Below, in pieces: positions 7,367 through 13,276 of a stretch of DNA of 16,141 nt. Made by a program: the position numbers and the translations under genes. The notes beneath the pieces are model-generated. The model saw nothing but the letters and a program-made list of their open reading frames with translations. It ran no database searches and had not been told where the DNA came from. The stretch comes from an uncultured Bacilli bacterium (GTDB lineage: Bacteria > Bacillota_I > Bacilli_A > RF39 > UBA660). The stretch lies in NCBI GenBank assembly GCA_944363685.1, contig CALVUV010000017.1:1-16141 (forward strand). The letters are read 5' to 3'. Every line of letters begins with the position of its first letter. The first letter of the stretch is position 1.

Positions 7367-8609
7367 TATTTAATTCCTCCAAACTAATATTATCACTATG
7401 TTCTATTTTTTCCCAAGTTAAATCTTTATTTCTTAAAGCTAAATACAAACACTTTACATAACTAGCAAGAAATATTGGATTATAAAATAATACTTTTACT
7501 TTCATTTTTCTATTTAATCTAAGATTATCTTTCTCTTTTATTAATAAAATTCCTGTAAATATAACAAGTACTAAATATATGAAAAGAATAATTACAAAAA
7601 ATTGTAATAATAAAGAAGTAATTTCTATCTTTACTATAGAATTAGATATAATTCTATAAATAAGATTAGCAAGATATAAAATTACACTAACTACAAGAAG
7701 TATATATGGTTTAACTCCTACCAAAGTAATATAAACAGATGGATAATTATCATATTTATTTTTTAATTTTTCTTTTAATAAAGGATAATATTTATTTCTA
7801 GAGACAAAATATCCTTTAACCCATCTTGTACGTTGTTTAATAGTAACACTATAACTAGTAGGCTGTTCATCAAAATATTTCGCTTTAGTATTATAAGTTG
7901 ATGTTAAGTTATTTAAAACAGCATATAAAGATAATTCATAGTCTTCAGTTAAACTATTAAAAGGATAACCCCCTAGTTTTTCTAATATTTCTCCTTTAAT
8001 ATAAAAACCAGTTCCACTAACTGTTAAAGTTAAATTATGTTTAACTTTATAATTATTAGAAAAAGTATTAATCATAGAAAAAGTAAGAGAACTAGCAGCA
8101 GAATATATATTACTATTACCATTCTTAGTATTTCTATATCCTATACCTATATCATATCCCTTTTTATAACTTTTAATCATTTCTTTAAAGAAATTACGAT
8201 CTAAGATATTATCAGCATCGAATATAAAGTACATATCATAATGTTTTTTAGCTTTTAATATCTTTTTAACTGCATCATCTATAGCATATCCTTTACGTTT
8301 TTTAGTTAAATCCCTACGATAGACTATATTAATATTACGACTCTTAGCGATTTCAACAGTTTTATCTTTTCTACTTTCAACTATAATATAAATATCCTTA
8401 GTATTTACTTTTATACTTTGTCTTTTAATACTATCAAGTAAATTACTAATAACTAATGATTCATCTCTAGCAGGTATAATAATTGCAAAAGATGGTTCAT
8501 TATAATTTCTAGTAAGTTTTATTTTTGATTCTTTTAAAGCAACTAAATATTCTTTTATTAACATATAACTTGCTATAAATATTAAAACTAAACATATAAG
8601 GGTTATCAT
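7347..8609 (-). CDS. Membrane-bound processive glycosyltransferase, family 2
   Basis: 420 residues from ATG 8609, which lies one base after the preceding stop and follows AAAGGAT; a longer frame to 8726 would cover the end of the upstream gene and is rejected. Residues 2-22 are a membrane helix. The GT-A domain shows the nucleotide-sugar start IIIPARDES (43-51), DAD (131-133) as the metal-binding DxD, TED (221-223) with the catalytic Asp, and QRTRW (259-263), the hallmark of cellulose/hyaluronan/poly-GlcNAc-synthase-like enzymes. Two or three membrane helices follow (about 293-370). It should build or extend a polysaccharide or glycolipid at the inner face of the membrane; sugar and acceptor are unknown. 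The neighbouring CmpB-family protein may be a partner. Confidence 0.9.
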   Translation of the reverse strand: MITLICLVLIFIASYMLIKEYLVALKESKIKLTRNYNEPSFAIIIPARDESLVISNLLDSIKRQSIKVNTKDIYIIVESRKDKTVEIAKSRNINIVYRRDLTKKRKGYAIDDAVKKILKAKKHYDMYFIFDADNILDRNFFKEMIKSYKKGYDIGIGYRNTKNGNSNIYSAASSLTFSMINTFSNNYKVKHNLTLTVSGTGFYIKGEILEKLGGYPFNSLTEDYELSLYAVLNNLTSTYNTKAKYFDEQPTSYSVTIKQRTRWVKGYFVSRNKYYPLLKEKLKNKYDNYPSVYITLVGVKPYILLVVSVILYLANLIYRIISNSIVKIEITSLLLQFFVIILFIYLVLVIFTGILLIKEKDNLRLNRKMKVKVLFYNPIFLASYVKCLYLALRNKDLTWEKIEHSDNISLEELNNGKNSR

Positions 8610-8610
8610 A

Positions 8611-9294
8611 CTACTTATCCTTTCTAACTTTAAATTCCATATTAGGAAAACTTTTAGATAAAACAGTATCAGGATATACTTTATCATAAAACTCTCCAAC
8701 TGGTGTAATAGGTTCAATATCTTCACGCCTCATAGCACTTCTAATTAAAGCAGTCCAAGAAACAAACATATCAATAACTAAAAATATTAAGAGAATATAA
8801 AAGATAATATTACCAATATTAACAGGTATTTTTTCTATTAATTTTGAAATAAAAGGATAAATATATTTAGCAAAGATCAAAGTAAAAAGTCCCCAACAAA
8901 TCATAAAAGGTATAGTAGTTCTACCATTAATATTTAAAAAATGATTTGAATAATCCCAAGAAGTTGTATGAGTAAATATTTCTTGTAAAAGACTAATGAT
9001 ATATTCAAAAGCTCCTCCTAGTAAAGCTCCATAGATAAAAGTTTTTAATTTAGAATAATTAGGACGTACTAAAAAATAGACAATTAAAACTGCACCAACA
9101 CCATATATAGGACTAAAAGGTCCATAGATTACTCCCCTTCTTAAAGACCAAACAATATCACCAGTTGTAAAATAAACTTTAACAAGATTAAGTATTTGTT
9201 CATACAAAGCGCCAAAGATAGAACCAATAACAAAGATAAGAAATAATTTTTTGCCACAGTATCCTTCGGCAAATATTTGTTTTTTACTGCTCAT
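8611..9294 (-). CDS. CmpB-family (DUF1113-type) multispanning membrane protein, putative ABC transporter permease
   Basis: 227 residues with about six hydrophobic segments. Signatures of the family are RRGVIYGPFSPIYGVGAV (near 53-70) and the later WDYSNHFLNINGR with the helix that follows. The family is annotated in databases as a putative ABC transporter permease, but no ATPase is adjacent and the role is unproven. The C-terminal tail is charged and cytoplasmic. ATG 9294 has AAAGGGG upstream and is the first gene after a clear promoter. The stop is one base before the glycosyltransferase start, so the two are tightly coupled; an envelope-related function is inferred from this context. Confidence 0.85.
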   Translation of the reverse strand: MSSKKQIFAEGYCGKKLFLIFVIGSIFGALYEQILNLVKVYFTTGDIVWSLRRGVIYGPFSPIYGVGAVLIVYFLVRPNYSKLKTFIYGALLGGAFEYIISLLQEIFTHTTSWDYSNHFLNINGRTTIPFMICWGLFTLIFAKYIYPFISKLIEKIPVNIGNIIFYILLIFLVIDMFVSWTALIRSAMRREDIEPITPVGEFYDKVYPDTVLSKSFPNMEFKVRKDK

Positions 9295-9320
9295 AACTAC
9301 TACCCCTTTGTTTGTGTGTT

Positions 9321-9349
9321 ATTTTACCATATAATATGAAAAAACACAA
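9321..9349 (-). promoter_or_regulatory. Sigma-A-type promoter for the membrane-envelope gene cluster
   Basis: TTGTGT (9349-9344), 17-base spacer, TAAAAT (9326-9321), about 27 bases before ATG 9294. It is likely the main promoter for the minus-strand genes from 9294 downward; how far the transcript extends (gaps of 48 and 66 bases occur lower down) is not visible. Confidence 0.6.
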
Positions 9350-9510
9350 GAAAAAGCAACAAACTAGTGGTTGCCTAAGAGAAAATATAAGTTACATATT
9401 AAAATAGTAAAACATCACCACTAATAAGATAAAAGATTAACACATCTTATATCCTAATATAATTCTATCACATTTCCCAATTAAAATATCTAATTTAAAT
9501 AATTATTTAC

Positions 9511-9556
9511 AAAAAAGGGGCTAAGTAGAAATGAATAATTTTTACTCAGCTTTTTT
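9511..9556. terminator. Bidirectional terminator-like hairpin
   Basis: A 13-bp stem, 9520-9532 with 9538-9550, has one A-C mismatch, one G-U pair and a 5-base loop. It is flanked by six T on the plus strand (9551-9556) and six T on the minus strand (9516-9511). Confidence 0.6.
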
Positions 9557-9565
9557 AATTAATCC

Positions 9566-9606
9566 AAAAAAACAAAAAAGCGAAAGAAAACTTAATTTCT
9601 AACGCT
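9566..9606 (-). terminator. Minus-strand terminator with long U tract
   Basis: AGCG/CGCT and AGAAA/TTTCT pairs around a 2x2 internal loop (9606-9579), followed on the minus strand by T5-G-T7. The T tract exists on this strand only, which fixes the orientation. Confidence 0.55.
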
Positions 9607-9653
9607 ATAAGTGATACAATCTAATTGACGAAAGAAGATGTATCACATGAACT

Positions 9654-9662
9654 ATTTTAACA
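9654..9662 (-). promoter_or_regulatory. Extended -10 element of the candidate small RNA
   Basis: TG-T-TAAAAT read on the minus strand. The sequence 17 bases upstream of TAAAAT (AGTATT) is not a recognisable -35, so activity would depend on the TG extension. Confidence 0.3.
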
Positions 9663-9752
9663 CAAAAACCCTTATAAATACTGGGAAAAATGAGGTTTTT
9701 TATTCAAATCTGCTGTCAAACTCAGGTTATACCATATTTGTTTAATATTTGA

Positions 9753-9797
9753 AACAAAAAGAGATATATACTATTATCGAATTGTATATATCTCTTT
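9753..9797 (-). terminator. Terminator of the ireB-to-pilin-like operon
   Basis: A perfect 14-bp AT-rich stem (9797-9784 with 9771-9758), a 12-base loop, and T residues at the end of the minus-strand arm (five in a row). It lies about 90 bases after the stop of the pilin-like gene. Confidence 0.6.
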
Positions 9798-9885
9798 ATT
9801 TTATATATAAATATAAGGTAATTTAATTCGTCATTTTCTTATATTTTCAGTAGAAAGAAGTTTGTCATTCTACACTTTCTTCTAT

Positions 9886-10239
9886 CTATCTATTAATTAT
9901 TTCTCCTATCTGTACTTGTGAACTTGCATTTCTAGCCGCTTGCCAACAAGATGTAATATTAAAGTCTCCACTACCATCAGGTAACCACACCATAATTAAA
10001 TTTAATATTGTTGGTAATAAAAATATTACAATAGCTGATACAACTTGAGATATTATTTTTCTAATAAAGTGTTTCTGATCAGGATCTGTTATAATCCTAG
10101 CAATAGTTATAATTAAACTAATAATTAATATTATTGGTACTATCATACATATAATATTAAAAGCAGTCTGCGTTAAAGATAAAATATGTGCTAACGCATA
10201 ATCATTACAAGCATCAGCAGTAGCTAATACATAAACCAT
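9886..10239 (-). CDS. Small two-helix membrane protein, TrbC/VirB2 pilin-like
   Basis: 117 residues. Two hydrophobic segments (about 24-48 and 61-86) are separated by a basic loop (DPDQKHFIRK), followed by a soluble tail. There are two isolated cysteines, C11 and one near residue 97 (NITSCWQAARN), one on each side of the membrane pair. This size and layout match the pilin-like TrbC/VirB2 group and small conjugation-type proteins annotated in low-GC bacteria, but no type IV secretion gene is near, so the label describes shape only. ATG 10239 has GAGGTG 6 bases upstream, and the gene follows trmR by 10 bases, so it is the last gene of the ireB operon. In Bacillus this slot holds the U32-peptidase genes trhP1/trhP2. 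Confidence 0.65.
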   Translation of the reverse strand: MVYVLATADACNDYALAHILSLTQTAFNIICMIVPIILIISLIITIARIITDPDQKHFIRKIISQVVSAIVIFLLPTILNLIMVWLPDGSGDFNITSCWQAARNASSQVQIGEIINR

Positions 10240-10249
10240 TTAAAACACC

Positions 10250-10852
10250 TCACTTAGTTTTCTTCTCACTAACAGCTATACCATCACCAACATCATATAT
10301 AGTTGTATTATATCTATCATTATTTTTTAAGAAAGTAATATAATCTTTTATCTTCCTAACTATACCTCTTAAATTACGACTAACTATTTCTTTTTCATTC
10401 TTCTTAACTAATCCATGAAAATACATATTATCAGTAATTATATATCCTTCAGGATTTAAATTTCTTTCAAATAGTTCAAAGAACTTAATATTCTGTGCTT
10501 TAGCAGCATCTATAAATATTAAATCATACTTATCATCTAATTTAACATTTAAAGCATCGTTAAATATAGGTGTAATTCTATCTTCTAAATTCATTTTCTT
10601 TATATTCTTAAGAGCTTCCATATATCTATGTTCATCTCTTTCTATTGTCGTAACCTTTAGATTAGGACTACACAAACTCATCATAATTGCCGAATATCCT
10701 ATAGCAGTACCAACTTCTAAAACATTTTTTATTTGATGTTTAATAATAAATGTTGTTAAAAAATCAATCCCAGCATCCTGCATAATAGGTATTTTATTAC
10801 AAATAGCATATTCTTTAATTTCTTTAATCTGTGTATAAGTATTCTTTACCAT
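10250..10852 (-). CDS. trmR: tRNA 5-hydroxyuridine methyltransferase TrmR (YrrM-type O-methyltransferase)
   Basis: 200 residues from ATG 10852, chosen because GGGGAG lies 5 bases upstream; a GTG at 10858 touches that site. The class I SAM motif is VLEVGTAIGYSA (44-55), the acidic end of strand 2 is E71, and the metal-ligand positions typical of family-3 O-methyltransferases are D115 (FIDAAKAQN) and D141-N142. In Bacillus, TrmR methylates 5-hydroxyuridine at wobble position 34 to mo5U. Identification rests on family plus position directly after mltG, as in B. subtilis. It overlaps mltG by 7 bases. The hydroxylating partner (TrhP/TrhO) is not next door. A catechol or other small-molecule O-methyltransferase is the alternative. 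Confidence 0.85.
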   Translation of the reverse strand: MVKNTYTQIKEIKEYAICNKIPIMQDAGIDFLTTFIIKHQIKNVLEVGTAIGYSAIMMSLCSPNLKVTTIERDEHRYMEALKNIKKMNLEDRITPIFNDALNVKLDDKYDLIFIDAAKAQNIKFFELFERNLNPEGYIITDNMYFHGLVKKNEKEIVSRNLRGIVRKIKDYITFLKNNDRYNTTIYDVGDGIAVSEKKTK

Positions 10853-11904
10853 ATCCACTCCCCATTTTCTTTAAGTTCTGCCACTTTTTCTTCATGTTCA
10901 CTAGCACTTCTAGTAAAATAAACATTTCTATTTTTATCTGCCACAAAATATAAATAATCACTTGTATCAGGATAAACAGCAGCATCTATACTTGATATTG
11001 ATGGATTACAAATAGGTCCAATTGGAAGACGTCCAGCCATTTCACTACTTCTTGTATTATATGGATTATAAGTATTAAACATATCACTAGTTAAATCAGA
11101 ATCCATCTCTTCATTAAAAGCATAATAAGTAGTAACATCACTACCAAGATTCATACCACTATTTAATCTATTATTAAATACACTTATAATCATCTTTCTA
11201 TCTTCATCCTTAACACCTTCAAGTTCAGCCATACTAGCTAAAGTTAAAGCACTATGAACACTACCTTGTTCCAATATTTCTCTATATGGTTCCAAATTAT
11301 TAGCTTCTTCATCTAATAAAGTAGTTATTATCTCTTCACTAGTTAAATCAGTTAAAGCAAATTCATAAGTATCAGGAGCAAGATATCCTTCTAAAGGATA
11401 ATATATCTCTTCATTTAATATATCACTACTTAAAAACCAATAATTACTTATCAAACTACTAAGATACTCTCTATTATTAATAGTATTTATAAACTCTTCT
11501 TCTGTTATATTAGTAGACTCTGCTATTATTTTAGCATAATCTCTAATAGTTTCTCCCTCTCTAAAAGTTAATCTAATACTATCAGAATTATTCCCTTTTT
11601 CTAATATTCTAACTATCTCATCTAAAGTCATACTTTTCTTTAAAAGATAAGTAGAAGCTTTAAGACTACTAATATTATTTAACTTAAGATATGCTTTAAA
11701 AAACATTTCATTTCTAATTAAGTTTTTATCACGTAAAGTCTTGGCAATATTATCTGTAGACATACCACTAGGAATAACTACCTCAATATCTGCATTACTA
11801 CTATTATCAATTGGACTAGTATTATACTGATAAAATACAAACATTCCAATTAGAATTAAACCTATAACACCAAGTACTAAAGCTAATACACGTTTTTTAT
11901 TCAT
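10846..11904 (-). CDS. mltG: Endolytic murein transglycosylase MltG
   Basis: 352 residues from ATG 11904 (GGGAG 9 bases upstream; a TTG at 11919 is a weaker alternative). Residues 6-27 form a membrane anchor, so the rest lies outside. Residues about 38-90 look like the LysM-like region (VVIPSGMSTDNIAKTL). The catalytic YceG/MltG domain follows, with LASMAELEG (222-230; E227 as the probable catalytic Glu, matching LASIVEKE in E. coli), NNRLNSGMNLGSDVTTYYAF, LPIGPICNPS and YLYFVADKN. It cleaves nascent glycan strands and so limits peptidoglycan chain length. It is fourth in the ireB operon and overlaps trmR. Confidence 0.93.
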   Translation of the reverse strand: MNKKRVLALVLGVIGLILIGMFVFYQYNTSPIDNSSNADIEVVIPSGMSTDNIAKTLRDKNLIRNEMFFKAYLKLNNISSLKASTYLLKKSMTLDEIVRILEKGNNSDSIRLTFREGETIRDYAKIIAESTNITEEEFINTINNREYLSSLISNYWFLSSDILNEEIYYPLEGYLAPDTYEFALTDLTSEEIITTLLDEEANNLEPYREILEQGSVHSALTLASMAELEGVKDEDRKMIISVFNNRLNSGMNLGSDVTTYYAFNEEMDSDLTSDMFNTYNPYNTRSSEMAGRLPIGPICNPSISSIDAAVYPDTSDYLYFVADKNRNVYFTRSASEHEEKVAELKENGEWIW

Positions 11905-11924
11905 ACTGCCAACTCCCAAATTGT

Positions 11925-12215
11925 TTATTCTTCATTATTATTAGTTTGTTTTTGTACTTCCTCTTGAATAGTTTCAAGTATTTTCTCTATTACTTGCCAT
12001 TCTTTATCTGTTTCAATAGGATCTAATCTAGTAGAATCAGTTCCTGGATAATAAACACTTGCATATACTTGAACATTACCTTTTTCATCTACACTATTAT
12101 CTGTATAAGCAATATAACTTTTATTAGTCTCTTCATTATCAAAAGTAAATAAAACATCATATACTGTTTCATTACCATAATCATCTTTTAATTTAAATTG
12201 ATTTTTTCCATCCAT
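11925..12215 (-). CDS. yrzB: DUF1292 protein (YrzB family)
   Basis: 96 residues, the usual size. The family pattern is a beta-rich core beginning LKDDYGNETVYDVLFTFDNE, continuing YIAYTDNSVDEKGNVQVYAS and ending in a helix (EWQVIEKILETIQEE) with an Asn/Glu-rich tail. The biochemical role is unknown. In Bacillota it is conserved between ruvX and mltG exactly as here, one base after the ruvX stop; its ribosome binding site AGGAGA is inside the last ruvX codons. Cytoplasmic, acidic, without cysteine. Confidence 0.9.
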   Translation of the reverse strand: MDGKNQFKLKDDYGNETVYDVLFTFDNEETNKSYIAYTDNSVDEKGNVQVYASVYYPGTDSTRLDPIETDKEWQVIEKILETIQEEVQKQTNNNEE

Positions 12216-12216
12216 A

Positions 12217-12633
12217 TTAATTTCTCCTTTGATCTAAAAATGATTGTAATATAATTGTAGCAGCTACTTTATCTATTATTTTTTTACGTTTTTTTCTACT
12301 AGTATTACCTTCTATTAAATAATACTCAGCACTTTTAGTAGTAAGTCTTTCATCTTCTAAATAGATAGGAATAGATATATTAGACTCTAAAAATTCTTTA
12401 AATTTAAGAGTCTCTTTAGCTCTATCACCTAAAGTATTATTCATATTCTTAGGTAACCCTAATACTAAAGCATCTATTTGTTCTTTGTTAATAATATTGA
12501 TTAAGTCATCTAAACAAGAATTAGGATTATTATCATGATGTAAGACACTATAAGAAGTAGCAATTAAAGCAGTCTTATCACTAATAGCAAGGCCAATTGT
12601 TTTAGTGCCTAAATCAAGTCCTAAATAGCGCAT
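12217..12633 (-). CDS. ruvX: RuvX/YqgF family putative Holliday junction resolvase (RNase H fold)
   Basis: 138 residues, the family length. Conserved acidic sites are D7 in LGLDLGTKTIGLAISD, the Glu of LEDERLTT (92-99) and D121 in DKVAATIILQSFL. The segment ALVLGLPKNMNNTLGDRA is also a family mark. Members are nucleases of the RNase H superfamily, described as Holliday junction resolvases or as acting in 16S rRNA 5' end processing; both are family knowledge. ATG 12633 overlaps the ireB stop in a TAATG arrangement. Basic patch SRKKRKK (112-118) precedes the last catalytic Asp. Confidence 0.93.
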   Translation of the reverse strand: MRYLGLDLGTKTIGLAISDKTALIATSYSVLHHDNNPNSCLDDLINIINKEQIDALVLGLPKNMNNTLGDRAKETLKFKEFLESNISIPIYLEDERLTTKSAEYYLIEGNTSRKKRKKIIDKVAATIILQSFLDQRRN

Positions 12634-12878
12634 TATTTACTTAAAAAACTAGTAAGTAGAACTTCTACTATTTTACTTCTATCTATAGTTTTTATCTTAC
12701 TTCTTGCATCTTGATAACTTGAAATATAACCCAAATCACCACTAATTAGGTAACCAACAATTTGATTAGTAGGATTATAACCACGTTCTTTTAATGAATT
12801 ATAAACCTCATACAAAGTCTTATGTACCTTAGCCTGATCATCAGTTACTATTTTGAACAATCTTGTTTTATCATTCAT
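12633..12878 (-). CDS. ireB: IreB family regulatory protein (UPF0297)
   Basis: 81 residues, close to the family length. Conserved blocks are QAKVHKTLYEVYNSLKERGY and NPTNQIVGYLISGDLGYISS. In Enterococcus IreB is a cytoplasmic substrate of the Ser/Thr kinase IreK, phosphorylated on N-terminal threonines and controlling cell-wall stress and cephalosporin resistance. Here T5 and T12 are the nearest N-terminal threonines; whether they are used is unknown. In Bacillota this gene commonly heads the ruvX-yrzB-mltG-trmR cluster, and here it follows a strong promoter with AGGTGAT before ATG 12878. alaS, usually upstream in Bacillus, is not in the window. Confidence 0.92.
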   Translation of the reverse strand: MNDKTRLFKIVTDDQAKVHKTLYEVYNSLKERGYNPTNQIVGYLISGDLGYISSYQDARSKIKTIDRSKIVEVLLTSFLSK

Positions 12879-12907
12879 ATTATCACCTCACTACAATTAC
12901 TAAAAAT

Positions 12908-12936
12908 AGTTTAGCATTTTTTTTAAGTAAGTTCAA
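12908..12936 (-). promoter_or_regulatory. Sigma-A-type promoter for the ireB operon
   Basis: TTGAAC (12936-12931), a 17-base spacer containing an A8 run, then TAAACT (12913-12908), about 30 bases before the start of ireB. The best housekeeping promoter in the window together with 9321-9349. Confidence 0.65.
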
Positions 12937-12967
12937 GTATAAGAAAGATATTTAAAGTATATCTTCT

Positions 12968-13254
12968 TTATAATCCTAAATATTTACTTCTTAAATAAGC
13001 AGCTTGTTCACTAGATATCATATCTTCTACTTCAGCAACATTTATATCACTTTGTAACTCACAATAATTACAGTCCCAGTCACTAGGAATATTTCCTTTC
13101 TCGATTTTCTCTAAAGTATCTTTCATCTTTTCAAGAGAATATCTTAATGGTTCTAGTAAATCTAGTTCTAAATAAGTTTTATCTAATGGTTTACCTGTTT
13201 TTTATCTATTTCTTTCAGATTAACACCTTCTTTATAAATTAAGTATAACAAAAA
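12968..13254 (-). pseudogene. Decayed 3' fragment of a probable PD-(D/E)XK (RecB/phage-type) nuclease gene
   Basis: On the minus strand, one frame from about 13254 reads YFLLYLIYKEGVNLKEIDKK up to an A6 run (13203-13198). A second frame then continues TGKPLDKTYLELDLLEPLRY to TAA 12970-12968. Adding one base in the A run would join them. There is no start codon or ribosome binding site, and the upstream part is lost at the ABC terminator, so this is a fragment of about 92 codons. The strand-like hydrophobic stretch with nearby Lys and Glu, the long helix, and WDCNYCE (Cys-x-x-Cys) recall the C-terminal part of RecB-like/Cas4-like nucleases. The family guess is moderate; that it is broken is clear. 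Confidence 0.55.
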
Positions 13255-13276
13255 ATAGATGGAATTTACCATCTAT
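13249..13276 (-). terminator. Terminator of the ABC exporter operon
   Basis: An 8-bp perfect stem ATAGATGG/CCATCTAT (13276-13269 with 13262-13255), 6-base loop, then six T on the minus strand (13254-13249). The first arm includes the TAG stop of the exporter gene. Confidence 0.8.

Larger units (their letters stand above)
9511..9647 (-). ncRNA. Candidate small structured RNA
   Basis: An extended -10 (TGTTAAAAT, 9662-9654) would start transcription near 9647. The transcript would open with an 11-bp hairpin (9646-9611, one bulged base), then a hairpin (9606-9579) followed by U5-G-U7, then a second hairpin (9550-9520) followed by six U. That makes about 80 nucleotides to the first terminator or about 137 to the second. 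No known RNA family is recognised, including 6S, SRP RNA, tmRNA, RNase P and T-box. The -35 is poor, so this is inference from structure. Confidence 0.3.
9295..9885. other. Hairpin-rich intergenic region
   Basis: Nearly 600 bases without a convincing protein gene, between the pilin-like gene's 3' end and the promoter at 9349. It contains many inverted repeats: GCAAC/GTTGC near 9356-9374, TAAGAT/ATCTTA near 9426-9450, 9520-9550, 9579-9606, 9611-9646 (GTGATACA/TGTATCAC), AAAAACC/GGTTTTT near 9663-9700, TTTGTTT/AAACAAA 9737-9758, a 14-bp perfect stem 9758-9797, and an imperfect stem near 9846-9880. Some are terminators; the rest suggest a structured RNA or a decayed mobile element. A 35-codon plus-strand frame (9638-9745) with CTG codons unusual for this window has no ribosome binding site. 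Confidence 0.7.

Noticed and set aside
8610..8726. Longer N-terminus for the glycosyltransferase
   Set aside because: It would overlap the end of the CmpB-family gene by over 110 bases; ATG 8609 follows a ribosome binding site and precedes the membrane helix.
9714..9719. Perfect TTGACA on the minus strand in the hairpin region
   Set aside because: No acceptable -10 lies 15-19 bases downstream (ACCTCA at spacing 17), so it is not called as a promoter.
9295..9885. Intact insertion sequence or known riboswitch in the large gap
   Set aside because: No transposase frame, no clear terminal repeats with target duplication, and no riboswitch or T-box core that I can recognise.
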